Positions 8,266 through 16,911 of a DNA stretch of 52,746 nt are shown here, one piece after another. The translations under genes were made by a program, and so were the position numbers. The stretch is from Fibrobacter succinogenes (lineage in GTDB: Bacteria; Fibrobacterota; Fibrobacteria; Fibrobacterales; Fibrobacteraceae), in assembly GCA_902762795.1 (NCBI GenBank), contig CACWPM010000019.1, positions 1-52,746 on the forward strand, in the 5' to 3' direction. Each line of letters opens with the position of its first letter. The stretch's first letter is position 1. The notes beneath the pieces were generated by a model. The model was given only the letters and a program-made list of their open reading frames with translations. It did not search any database and was not told where the DNA came from.

Positions 8266-10839
8266 CTACCATTCTATCGCGATTTTTGCGATGAGGAAGC
8301 GACGGGAGGCTTCGTCGAGCTTGGTCGGGTCGATTTCGATGCCGAGCAGCCCTGCAAAAATGACAAACGGGCTTGGCGTTGCCCCTTGGTTGTTGCATTT
8401 GACGCGCACGGTCATTGTGCCGTCTTGAATATCAATTCCAAGAATTTGTTCGTTCAAATCCATTTGCTGTCCGCGGTGGTTTGTGACCACGGGCAGTTTT
8501 TTCTGTTCAAACTTTTCCATGAGGTCTGCGGGGATGCTATGGGGCGTGTGGCGATAAACGATTGCTTGCGGAAAGTGCTTCGAGAGCTTTTCCTTCAAGG
8601 GTTCGATGTTCACGATTTCCATGCCTCGCGGGAACGGAGCGCTGAGCCTTGCTATAATCTTGGGCTTGCCTTCGGGCGAGAGATCCAGCGGCTGGAGCAA
8701 ATCGACGCTGATGACTTCGCAGTACGTTTCAAGCCCGAGCGGTAATGCGCCCATGTTCACAATGCGGGGCTTGGGGCTGAATCCTTCGCTGAACTTGATG
8801 GGGATCCCTGCGCAGATGAACGTGCGTTCGAAGAAACTGAGCATGTTGTGGTGCGGCAGGAACCTGCTGATGCCGGATTTTTTGAACGTAATCTTGTAGC
8901 TGTAGCTCACCTTCTGGCTTGGACGTCGTTCAGCCACGAGCTTTTTGATTTCTTCGGGTGTGCGGCTCGGCGCCTTGTGGCGCACGGGATCGTCCGCGAG
9001 GACGATTTCCTGGCCAAAGCCAGGAATGCCGCACTTCTGGCAGTCGCCCCACTTGCAGTTCGGCACAGGTGCAGATGTCGGGTCGAACGCCTTTTCCCAT
9101 TCGCGGCGCAAGTATTGCTTTGTAGTGCCGGCGTGAATGAAATCCCATGGGAACACTTCGTCTTTTTCGCGTTCGCGGTAGACCCAAGAAGTGTCGTAGC
9201 CGCATTCTTCCCAGACTTCGAGCCATTTGTTGAAGTCAAAGCGGTAGCTGTCGCTTTCAAAGATGATGCCTTTCTTGTATGCCGCGTAAATGACGGGGCC
9301 AAGACTGCGGTCGCCACGGCTATAGACCGCTTCCAAGAAACTCGTTTCCCAGGCGGCCCAGTTGATTTTTACGTTCGGGTGCTTGAAGAACTTTTCGCGC
9401 ACGTAGCGGATGTGACCGAGTGCAGTTTCTTTGTCCATAAACGGCGCCCATTGCAGCCCGGTAAATGATTTCGGAATGAGAATGCCGATGCTCACCGCGA
9501 TTTGGATGCCGCGGTTGTACTTGCGCCCGATTTTCACGAGATTGAAGATGAGCTCACAGAACGCCTGCATGTCGTCCAGATTCTCGGTGGGGAAGCCGAT
9601 CATCGTGTAAAGCTTGATTTTGTTGAACCCGCTGGAGAAGGCGTGTTCGGCGGCATCGTACATGTCCTGGTCGCTGATGGTCTTGTTGATCATCTTGCGA
9701 ATGCGTTCGGAACCCGTTTCGGGTGCGAATGTGGCACTGCGGCCGCCTTTGAGGGCTGCAACCTTTTCTGCAAGACTTTGTCCGAAACTGTTCACGCGAA
9801 TGCTTGGCAGACTCACGTCAACGTTGTCATAGAACGGGTCGTCGATGATGGAGTCCGTCAATGCTTCAACTGGCTTGTAGTCCGCGGTAGAAAGCGACAA
9901 AAGTCCAAGTTCGCGTTCGCCTGTTGCCTGGATGCCCGCCTTTGCAATGTCCAGAACATCATCCGGATTGAGCTCGCGGCAAGGCCTGTACCAAATGCCC
10001 GCCTGGCAGAAACGGCAACCTTGAGCGCAGCCGCGCATCACTTCCACGCTAAAGCGGTTGTGGACAAGCTGCATGTTCGCGATCAAGTTCTTGATAGGGT
10101 AGTCTTTCGGGTCCAAAACTGGGATGAACTGGCGGCGTACACCGTTCGTCTTTTCGTAGGATCCTTTTGCGGGTTCTGCCGGGACAATTACGCCAAATTC
10201 GTTCTTGACAACTTCACGCAGTGTCGGTACATAGACTCCGTCAATCTTGGATAAATTTTCTAGAATTTGTGCGCGCTTGAGACCCGCCTTGCGACCTTCA
10301 CCAACGCAACGCACGAATTCCACAATCAGCTTTTCGCCATCGCCGATCATGAACGCGTCAAAGAAATCGGCAACCGGTTCCGGGTTCCCCATCGCAGGTC
10401 CGCCCGAAACGACAATCGGGTCGCTTTCGGCTCGGTCTTTTTGCCATGCAGGGATCCCCGCGAGTTCAAGCACGTACGGCACGTTCGTAAAGTTGAGCTC
10501 GGTCTGGAGCGTAAGCCCCACGACTTCGTAATCCTTGACCGCCGTATAGCTTGCATGCGTATAAAGCGGAATATCGTACTTCTTCATCTCGGCGGCCATG
10601 TCGTCCCACGGCGCAAAAGCCACTTCGCAAAGCAAATCCGGTTCGCGGTTCAGCACATGGTACAGGATGCGCAGTCCGTTGTTGCTCATGCCGATTTCGT
10701 AAGTGTCCGGGAATACGAACGCCATGCGCGCAAGCATTTTGCTGTGGTCCTTGATGACGCTGTTCGCTTCGCCGCCCATGTAACGAGCAGGGCTTTCTAC
10801 TGCGGGGAGTGCAAGTGCGATTTTTTCGAGGATTGTCAT
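8266..10839 (-). CDS. B12-binding/radical SAM protein fused to a DUF2344 domain
   Basis: The start at MTILEKIALAL gives 857 residues; the longer frame to 10950 has no support upstream. The layout matches the TIGR03960 + TIGR03936 pair in one polypeptide. A Rossmann-like B12-binding-type N-terminus (about 30-200) comes first. The radical SAM core carries the cluster motif C271xxxC275xxC278. A CKWGDCQKC zinc-type knuckle follows, then the DUF2344 domain (SYKITFKKSG onward) to the end. Radical SAM enzymes use a 4Fe-4S cluster to generate a 5'-deoxyadenosyl radical. The reaction of this family is not known to me. In many bacteria the gene neighbours ribonuclease G or ribosomal genes, which is not the case here. 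The protein is cytosolic. Confidence 0.88.
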   Translation of the reverse strand: MTILEKIALALPAVESPARYMGGEANSVIKDHSKMLARMAFVFPDTYEIGMSNNGLRILYHVLNREPDLLCEVAFAPWDDMAAEMKKYDIPLYTHASYTAVKDYEVVGLTLQTELNFTNVPYVLELAGIPAWQKDRAESDPIVVSGGPAMGNPEPVADFFDAFMIGDGEKLIVEFVRCVGEGRKAGLKRAQILENLSKIDGVYVPTLREVVKNEFGVIVPAEPAKGSYEKTNGVRRQFIPVLDPKDYPIKNLIANMQLVHNRFSVEVMRGCAQGCRFCQAGIWYRPCRELNPDDVLDIAKAGIQATGERELGLLSLSTADYKPVEALTDSIIDDPFYDNVDVSLPSIRVNSFGQSLAEKVAALKGGRSATFAPETGSERIRKMINKTISDQDMYDAAEHAFSSGFNKIKLYTMIGFPTENLDDMQAFCELIFNLVKIGRKYNRGIQIAVSIGILIPKSFTGLQWAPFMDKETALGHIRYVREKFFKHPNVKINWAAWETSFLEAVYSRGDRSLGPVIYAAYKKGIIFESDSYRFDFNKWLEVWEECGYDTSWVYREREKDEVFPWDFIHAGTTKQYLRREWEKAFDPTSAPVPNCKWGDCQKCGIPGFGQEIVLADDPVRHKAPSRTPEEIKKLVAERRPSQKVSYSYKITFKKSGISRFLPHHNMLSFFERTFICAGIPIKFSEGFSPKPRIVNMGALPLGLETYCEVISVDLLQPLDLSPEGKPKIIARLSAPFPRGMEIVNIEPLKEKLSKHFPQAIVYRHTPHSIPADLMEKFEQKKLPVVTNHRGQQMDLNEQILGIDIQDGTMTVRVKCNNQGATPSPFVIFAGLLGIEIDPTKLDEASRRFLIAKIAIEW

Positions 10840-11129
10840 GTTGGTAAATATAGAATAGGAGTGGGGAAAAACTTGCTCTATTGACTTGCTAAATTTGTTG
10901 ATTGCACGTTTGCAAGTCAAGCTGATTGCATCGTGACAAATGATGCTCATTTTGGGGAGCTTAAGTAGGTCGATTTTCTGGCAATACAGGTGAAATCATT
11001 AGACGATTTTGCTTCGAATATGGGATAATCTCTGAAAAATTTTCTTTTGAAATAATCCATACTTTTTTAAGGGGCTGTTTAAAAAACATTTATAGCCATG
11101 TCCGGTATTATTTTAATATTATTTATTAC

Positions 11130-12482
11130 ATGAATATCGTAAAATATATTTTCTGGTTGGTCGCCTTTCTAATGGGCGTTATTGCGGCGTACGTTGTTCC
11201 TGAAGAGACTATGTCCATCGGAGCGAAGTTCATTTTTGTCGGAGCCTGGGGCGCCGTACTAGGCTTTGTGTTCTATACTGTCTGCAGCAGGCAGATCGAA
11301 GCCATCGAAAATGACTTTAACGAGGTCTTGAACAAGCCGCAGCCGAAGGTTACCCAGTTGGTGTCGGTTCGTCCGCAAGATGAAACGAAAAATTCACTTC
11401 CGCCGGGGGCTATTTCTGTTGCCGAAGCGCTTAAACAGCCTGTGCCGGCTTCCATCAAGAAGCTTGATGCCGCGGCCCTCAAGGTCGGGTTCCCGCTCGA
11501 AGCTTGGAACAGTTTCAAACAAGGAATTTTGCGCAACCGTCCGTTTACCGAAGTCATCGACGCCATGCAAAAGCTTTTGCCGGAACTTTTCCCCGATGCG
11601 TCTGGTGTGCTTTATATGTACGGGGGCGTGCAGACTGAACTCTCGCAGATTTTCCGCTTTGGTCCAAATGTCATTAGTGACGAAACCGTGATGCCTGCTG
11701 AATGCGCTAGCTTCAACACCGGCGATATCGTCGTGACTGATTATAGTTCTCCTGAAGTCTCTGGCGGTTGTACCCACTTGCACCACCGTCCGAAGGGCGT
11801 GGCCATTTGCGCCCCGATCGAAGGCCTCGAAGAACATTTCGGCATCCTGACCCTCCAGGTAGACAAACTCCCCGAAACCGAAACGAAGGAATACTGGCAG
11901 GCGAAGGTGAGCGTTATCGCGACTGCGTTTGGACTCTACGTGGCGAACCAGGACCTGAGCATGCGCTTTGAACAGCACAGCATCCGCGACGTGCTGACCG
12001 GTCTTTTTAACAAACGTTATATGGAAGAATCTCTCAACCGTGAGATTACCGCTGCCGTACGCCATAAGTCGCCCATTGGCATTGCTATGGTTTACCCTGA
12101 TGCAATACCGGCTGTTCAGAAAGCTCAGGGGCGCCATGCCGTGGAACAGCTCTTCTGGGAACTCGGGCAGCGCTTGCCGAGCTACATCCGTGGCGAAGAC
12201 ATCCCGTGCCGCTATTCCGATGACGTGTTCTGCGTGATTATGCCGGGCGCTGACCTCCAGATTACGAGAACCCGCGCCGAGCGCATTAGGCACGAAATCT
12301 CGCAGCTCCAGATTGCTTACGGCGAAGGAATTCTTGCAACAACGCTCAGTGTGGGCGTTGCCGTGATGCCTACCCATGCAAACGATGCCGGGTCTCTTAT
12401 ATATACTGCGGAAGCGTCTCTCCAGATGGCCATGCAGTCGGGCGGAAACCGCGTGGTTATCGCTGACGCATTAATGAAGTAA
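11130..12482 (+). CDS. Membrane GAF-GGDEF protein with degenerate active site and intact I-site
   Basis: This 450-residue protein starts with two membrane helices (about 4-22 and 30-50). A linker, a GAF-like sensor domain (about 120-275) and a GGDEF domain (DVLTGLFNKRYM, residue 288 onward) follow. GGDEF domains make cyclic di-GMP, but the signature that should read GG[DE]EF is S363-D364-D365-V366-F367. The metal and substrate region also diverges (MVYPDAIP for the usual DxDxFK). The product-inhibition motif RxxD is intact as R354-G-E-D357. A GGDEF domain with lost A-site and kept I-site commonly acts as a c-di-GMP receptor. The gene stands alone, 314 bases upstream of the pilin gene and on the same strand, so a role in pilus control is possible but unproved. 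Confidence 0.85.
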   Translation: MNIVKYIFWLVAFLMGVIAAYVVPEETMSIGAKFIFVGAWGAVLGFVFYTVCSRQIEAIENDFNEVLNKPQPKVTQLVSVRPQDETKNSLPPGAISVAEALKQPVPASIKKLDAAALKVGFPLEAWNSFKQGILRNRPFTEVIDAMQKLLPELFPDASGVLYMYGGVQTELSQIFRFGPNVISDETVMPAECASFNTGDIVVTDYSSPEVSGGCTHLHHRPKGVAICAPIEGLEEHFGILTLQVDKLPETETKEYWQAKVSVIATAFGLYVANQDLSMRFEQHSIRDVLTGLFNKRYMEESLNREITAAVRHKSPIGIAMVYPDAIPAVQKAQGRHAVEQLFWELGQRLPSYIRGEDIPCRYSDDVFCVIMPGADLQITRTRAERIRHEISQLQIAYGEGILATTLSVGVAVMPTHANDAGSLIYTAEASLQMAMQSGGNRVVIADALMK

Positions 12483-12796
12483 AAATATGGTTACATTTTG
12501 ACGTGGAAAAACGGTGATTTTAGGTGTAACTATTCCAACTTGGAATAAAAAAAACAGCTGAAAGACTCTTTTCCATAAAAAATTATCTATATATAAACCA
12601 TCGAAATTTGGTAAATAAAACCACTTTTTTCGACGAAAATGTGCATATAGTCACAAAAAACACCTAGTCATGACAAAAACGTGACAAAAGTTTGACAAAA
12701 GTATTGCTTTTCGGAAAAAAAGAGGTATATTATCCAATGTAAACGAGCAATAACGCTCAAAACAAGAATGTGTCACTAAAACAAGGAGAACACACT
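12483..12796. other. Intergenic region with a 17-base perfect palindrome upstream of the pilin gene
   Basis: No gene is seen. The palindrome TATTCCAA-C-TTGGAATA occupies 12531-12547 and is followed by an A-run; it could be an operator or a weak minus-strand terminator. Several near-repeats of tgacaaaa lie at 12670-12700. The pilin promoter and ribosome-binding site are at the downstream end. Confidence 0.55.
12704..12733 (+). promoter_or_regulatory. Candidate pilin promoter and strong Shine-Dalgarno site
   Basis: TTGCTT at 12704-12709 and TATTAT at 12728-12733 are 18 bases apart and resemble a sigma-70 promoter; TATATT at 12726 is an alternative -10. A strong AAGGAGA at 12783-12789, eight bases before ATG at 12797, decides the start and suggests high expression. 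TTGACA at 12692 is too far from these -10 boxes. Confidence 0.5.
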
Positions 12797-13285
12797 ATGA
12801 AGAAGCAAGGTTTTACCCTTATTGAATTGATGGTCGTGATCGTTATCATGGGCATCTTGGCCGCCGTCGCAGTTCCGAAACTGTTCGGTATGATCGCTAA
12901 GTCCAAGGCCTCCGAAGTCGGCCCGGCAGCTGGAGAATACATCAAGTTGCAGGACGCTTATGTTGCAGAAACTGGCGTGTACTATGGTTCTTGGGAACTC
13001 ATTGGTTACTCCATGCCTACATCTTCAAACTTTGATTATGGTGGCTACAAAGGAGCCAATGAAAAGACATCCATCACAATAGCAAAGACAGATGCGTGGA
13101 CTGCCACAGCTAAAGCAACTTTAAACGATTGCCCCAAGGACAGTAAATGGGGTATAGACATTGCCGCAAATAGCAGTACGGGCGGATCAGTTGTTTATAC
13201 AGCTTCATTACAAAATCAGAGTCAGTGCTTATCGCTTACTCCAAACTATGCAGCATTCTCATCCGACAGAAAAACGCTTAACTAA
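12797..13285 (+). CDS. Type IV pilin / pseudopilin-like protein (complete copy 1)
   Basis: This 162-residue prepilin has the short leader MKKQG, cut before F6 by prepilin peptidase, then FTLIELMVVIVIMGILAA with the essential glutamate at mature position 5. The hydrophobic helix runs to about residue 28 and continues as an amphipathic helix. The globular domain is beta-rich, with a cysteine pair near residues 118 and 146 that could form the C-terminal disulfide loop. The start is fixed by AAGGAGA; the frame also opens nine codons earlier but without support. It has its own promoter and terminator, so it is expressed alone. The 32 bases at 12926-12957 are identical to the first bases of homology of the truncated pilin copy at 15584-15955. 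A third pilin is at 37199. Assembly genes are not in the window. Confidence 0.9.
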   Translation: MKKQGFTLIELMVVIVIMGILAAVAVPKLFGMIAKSKASEVGPAAGEYIKLQDAYVAETGVYYGSWELIGYSMPTSSNFDYGGYKGANEKTSITIAKTDAWTATAKATLNDCPKDSKWGIDIAANSSTGGSVVYTASLQNQSQCLSLTPNYAAFSSDRKTLN

Positions 13286-13305
13286 TCGCTAAAAACACAA
13301 TTTAC

Positions 13306-13338
13306 GCCCGGTCATCATTCTTTTGACTGGGCTTTTTT
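13306..13338 (+). terminator. Intrinsic terminator of the pilin gene
   Basis: GCCCGGTCA (13306-13314) pairs with TGACTGGGC (13324-13332, one G-T pair), followed by six T. It lies 20 bases after the pilin stop codon and separates the pilin from the sulfatase-fold gene. Confidence 0.85.
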
Positions 13339-13563
13339 CATACAAAAAAATACAAATCAGTCATATTTCCAATTGTAATCAGCAGATCTTTTAGAGATTC
13401 TGAAATTTTCTGAATAAAACTATCGATATTCATTCTCTTTCAAAAACAGTTTTTTCCCCATTTCCTAATTCATTAAATCACAAATCAGTGAATATAAATA
13501 TTCATGTCATGAGAATACTCGATTGACAATCGGAAAAACAGTGGTTTTTATTATTTTTTTTAC

Positions 13564-15339
13564 ATGTCAGCTTATTCAATACATTTCATAATCAGTCTGT
13601 CACTATCGCTTTTAGCGACTCTAGTCTTTTTAATTTTCTCCAAGAAAAAATGGACATTTGCATTTGCGGTCCCTGTAATTTTTTTCATTCTGTTCTACAA
13701 TTACGATTATTCGCTACTGCCCGGAATAACGCCATACCTCATCTGCTATACGGGAGCTTTATATTCCTGTTTTTTGGTTCTTTTTCTAGCATCTGGCAAA
13801 AAAAACGTTCTGCCGCGAGAAAATTCTAAACACGTTCTTCTCAAAATCTATTTGTTGTTTCTGGCACAGGCTGTATGCGTTTTTATTTGCCAGTGTTTTC
13901 CTTGGGCAATTGACACGTTCCCTTTGTCTAATGCAGACGCAGTTCTGTTTACAGTTTTTGCCGGAGAAAACGAAGGCGCCGAAGAATTTGTATGGTCTTC
14001 TTTTTTCAAACAAGTTCCTCTTTACGCAGCGTCTAGCTTTATCGTAATCCTGGCTGTTCAGTTTGCTTTGGCATACCATTCATCAAAAAAAAATATTTCT
14101 ATAAAATACCATCTATGGATTGTGAAATATAAAATTACTGCCAGCGATTTAAAAACAACGTTGTTACAAATTGCAAAGCCGGTCACTTTAATCGTTTTTA
14201 TTTACTTTGTCATCCTTTCGGTCCTCTTGCCGGGAATTTTCCTGAGCAGCGCCTTCGAAGCTTTAACGCAGGAATCTGTAAATTCCGAACTTTATAGATT
14301 TCATTACGCGCACCCGGATTCTGTAAAAACGATTCCCCCGGAACGGCCCAAAAACCTGATAACCATCTTTTTGGAGTCCATGGAAACAAATTTTGCAAAA
14401 TATACCCCTGAAATTGTTGCTTTAGAAAAGGCTAATACAAATTTTCCGCCTGGAGGAGTCTCTGTTGCAGGCACAGGCTGGACTATTGCCGGCATAACAG
14501 GGAAAACGTGCGGCATTCCGTTGAATATGCCGATGGGAGTTGAACAATACTTAGGACGTTTGCCAACATATTTGCCCAATGCGAAGTGCCTTATGGACAT
14601 TTTGGCCGAAAATTCCTATAACCAGATTTTTTCACAAGGATCCAGTGGAGATTTTACACAAAAGAGATTTTTCTGGAATGTCCATGGGAATGTCGCAGTC
14701 CACGACATTGAATACTATAAAAAAACAGGCAAGGTTCCCAACGACTATTATACTTTTTGGGGAATTGAAGACCGAAAGCTGTATAGTTTTGTAATGGAGG
14801 AGCTGGACAGCCTTTCAAAACTAGACAAACCATTCGCCCTGTACATGCTGACGGTCGACACACACCAACCGGAAGGTTTTGTAGACAGTCTATGCGCAAG
14901 CGAGTTGGACCGTTCATTGGAACCTCTCCCAAAATCGTTGCGCTGCGCCTCAAAAATCTTATACGAATTTATTGAATGGGCAAAAAAGCAACCATGGTAC
15001 GAAAATACAGTCATTTCGGTGATGGGGGACCATACCATGCCAATGCTTTCTGTAAAAGCGAACATTTCTCTAAGCGACTCCCTCTATTGGACTAATTTTT
15101 TGATCAATTCGTCTGTTAAAGTTCCCGTAAAAGAACGGCAATATTCATCACTGGACATGTTGCCCACTTTACTGGAATCTATGGGATTTAAAATTGAAGG
15201 GCGTCGGCTTGGTTTGGGGAGTTCACTTTATTCGGACAGCCTGACAATGCTAGAATTATACGGAAGACGGGTCTTGGATAGCCTGCTACGTGAACGGAGC
15301 ATTCAATACGATTATTTCTTGTTCGGGAAAAAAAATTGA
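13564..15339 (+). CDS. Sulfatase-fold membrane phosphotransferase, MdoB/LTA-synthase type (paralogue A)
   Basis: This 591-residue inner-membrane protein has five or so N-terminal membrane segments (to about residue 235) and a large extracytoplasmic alkaline-phosphatase-fold domain. The metal-site glutamate is in FLESME and the probable nucleophilic threonine in GTGWTIAG. GSSGDF, VDTHQPEG and GDHTMP follow in the order expected for phosphoglycerol transferases and LTA synthase. Such enzymes move glycerol-phosphate or phosphoethanolamine from phospholipid onto glycans or proteins outside the membrane. It is the closest relative in the window of the protein at 20978; both end in QYDYF. It follows the pilin gene on the same strand after a terminator and a 225-base gap, so it is probably transcribed separately. 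Substrate could be the local glycan or the pilin. Confidence 0.85.
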   Translation: MSAYSIHFIISLSLSLLATLVFLIFSKKKWTFAFAVPVIFFILFYNYDYSLLPGITPYLICYTGALYSCFLVLFLASGKKNVLPRENSKHVLLKIYLLFLAQAVCVFICQCFPWAIDTFPLSNADAVLFTVFAGENEGAEEFVWSSFFKQVPLYAASSFIVILAVQFALAYHSSKKNISIKYHLWIVKYKITASDLKTTLLQIAKPVTLIVFIYFVILSVLLPGIFLSSAFEALTQESVNSELYRFHYAHPDSVKTIPPERPKNLITIFLESMETNFAKYTPEIVALEKANTNFPPGGVSVAGTGWTIAGITGKTCGIPLNMPMGVEQYLGRLPTYLPNAKCLMDILAENSYNQIFSQGSSGDFTQKRFFWNVHGNVAVHDIEYYKKTGKVPNDYYTFWGIEDRKLYSFVMEELDSLSKLDKPFALYMLTVDTHQPEGFVDSLCASELDRSLEPLPKSLRCASKILYEFIEWAKKQPWYENTVISVMGDHTMPMLSVKANISLSDSLYWTNFLINSSVKVPVKERQYSSLDMLPTLLESMGFKIEGRRLGLGSSLYSDSLTMLELYGRRVLDSLLRERSIQYDYFLFGKKN

Positions 15340-15528
15340 CGGAGTAAGTCCATCGTGTTATCTGTTTGTTAAAAATTCCAAAGAAGTGCTAAGCTCAAAC
15401 AATCCAAAAACGCCTCCCACCTGCGATGAGAAGCGCAACAGTTTTTCGGTATTCGATATCAAGGATTTGATAACTATAGAAAACAAGCGTTTTTATATAT
15501 TCCGGGTCAATATGAAATTATGAATGTT

Positions 15529-15558
15529 CAAAAAAAAATCCCGGTCTAATTGACCGGG
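15529..15558 (-). terminator. Intrinsic terminator of the truncated pilin copy
   Basis: CCCGGTC (15540-15546) and GACCGGG (15552-15558) pair around TAATT, with about nine A at 15529-15538 that read as T on the minus strand. It serves the minus-strand pilin fragment and recombinase and shows that this pilin 3' end is intact. Confidence 0.85.
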
Positions 15559-15583
15559 ACCATAATTCTGATTTACTCAGCTA

Positions 15584-15955
15584 TTACGGAGTAAGAAGCG
15601 TAGTTCTGTCGCTAGAGAATGCTGCGAAGTTCGGAGTGAGCGGGATGCAATCACCACTGTCACCACCAGTAATAGCAGCATCATACTTCACAGAGCCACC
15701 AGATGAAGAGTTGGCCTTGATGTTGAGCTGCCATACACCAGCCTTGCAATCATTCAAGGTAGCCTTAGCGGAAGCTTTCCAGACAGCAGACTTAGCGGTT
15801 GTGATGGAAACCTTTTCAGATTCACCAATGGCAGAGCCATCATAGGTGAAGTTGCTGGACGGATCCATCTTGTAACCGATGAGCTTCCAGCCACCGTAGT
15901 ACACGCCAGTTTCAGAGACGTATGCGTCCTGCAACTTGATGTATTCTCCAGCTGC
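15584..15955 (-). pseudogene. 5'-truncated pilin copy (silent cassette or remnant) beside a recombinase
   Basis: The 3' part of a pilin gene is kept in full, but leader, N-methylation site and hydrophobic helix are missing. Homology to the complete pilin at 12797 begins abruptly at 15955: 32 bases (15924-15955) match 12926-12957 exactly, and the residue before them differs. From there the protein (AAGEYIKLQDAY onward, through SVKYDAAITG to AAFSSDRTTLL) aligns along its length with copy 1, with many changes in the middle. There is no ribosome-binding site and the first ATG is internal. The stop codon of the recombinase gene lies 32 bases upstream on the same strand. It could be a donor cassette for pilin variation, or a gene beheaded by insertion. 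An intact terminator and absence of frameshifts favour a fragment under selection or a recent event. Confidence 0.85.
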
Positions 15956-15987
15956 TAGTGGTATCTTGGAATTATTTGAATAGAGAT

Positions 15988-16824
15988 TTATTGCAGTTTG
16001 TTGAATTTTTTCATTTCTTTGTCGAGGAACGTGTCGACAAATTTTGCGTAGATAAGCGTTGTCTCGACATTGCGGTGGCCAAGCAATTTGCTTGTTGCTG
16101 GGAGTGAAATGCCGAGCGTTATGCAGGTGGTGGCAAAGGTGTGCCGGGCAAGATGGCAGTGAATGTATTTGTAGTAGCCTAATTTAGGTGCTACTTTGCG
16201 AAGAATCCTGTTGAAGTGCGAATTTTCAACAACCTTGAATACTTTTCCTTGCTTTATTTTTGGTGGCAAGAGTAATCGAGCTTGTAGCGGAATAGGGATA
16301 TAGACGGGTTCTCCGGTTTTGTGAGTTTGTTTGCGAATTTTCCAGTCGAAAATTTCTGATGCATCAAGTGTATGCAAATCACTGTAGCGCAGCCCAGTAA
16401 AGCAACTAAACAAAAAAACATTCATTACGTTTTGCTCTGCTTCAGAAAGAAATTGACGATTGTCTAAAAAGTTTAGGTACAAATGTTTGAGCTCATTTGT
16501 CGTGAGAAATCCTCGATGTGTGTAGACTCGTCCGATTTTTATATTTTTGAAGGGTTCGTCTTTAATTAAGCCATCAACATACATCTTACGTAAAAAAATA
16601 CGTAAAACAGTTAATGCTTTGTTGATTGTATTTGGTTTATTTCCTTTGCTTAATAAATGTTGTTTGTATTTTCGAACGAGAATGTTGTCGATTTCGGCAC
16701 AATTCAGTCTTGGTTGGAAGTCTTCGAATTTCTTGAGATTCCAATAATACGTTCGAATTGTTAGTGGGGAAAGATTGTCTTTGTCTTGTTCAAGATAATT
16801 TAGAGATGCTTCAAAGAATAGCAT
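15988..16824 (-). CDS. Tyrosine site-specific recombinase
   Basis: This 278-residue phage-integrase-family protein has an N-terminal SAM-like core-binding domain (about 1-95) and a complete catalytic domain. All six active-site residues are visible: R146 in TGLRYSD, K169 in HKTGEP, H224 and R227 in HLARH, H250 in LLGH, and the nucleophile Y259 in IYAK. The length and the HLARHTFATT and LLGHRNVETT motifs resemble the Bacteroidetes recombinases that drive invertible promoters and shufflons or move small elements. GGAG seven bases before the ATG supports the start. It reads directly into the truncated pilin copy and its terminator. No phage, transfer or other mobile-element gene is nearby, which points to a local rearrangement role rather than an active integrative element. 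Attachment sites were not identified. Confidence 0.92.
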   Translation of the reverse strand: MLFFEASLNYLEQDKDNLSPLTIRTYYWNLKKFEDFQPRLNCAEIDNILVRKYKQHLLSKGNKPNTINKALTVLRIFLRKMYVDGLIKDEPFKNIKIGRVYTHRGFLTTNELKHLYLNFLDNRQFLSEAEQNVMNVFLFSCFTGLRYSDLHTLDASEIFDWKIRKQTHKTGEPVYIPIPLQARLLLPPKIKQGKVFKVVENSHFNRILRKVAPKLGYYKYIHCHLARHTFATTCITLGISLPATSKLLGHRNVETTLIYAKFVDTFLDKEMKKFNKLQ

Positions 16825-16911
16825 TTTTTTCTCCAGATAAAAATCGTGAAAAATCCCTTTTTTGGAGGGAGTGCATAAATTAAAAAGATGCTGAAGAAAT
16901 TTTATAGATTT

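Noticed and set aside
8848-10254. Two long plus-strand frames antisense to the radical SAM gene
   Set aside because: Shadow frames of the strongly coding minus strand with no family resemblance.
15290-15523. Short plus-strand frame after the sulfatase-fold gene
   Set aside because: It overlaps that gene's end in another phase and has no start signal or recognisable pattern.
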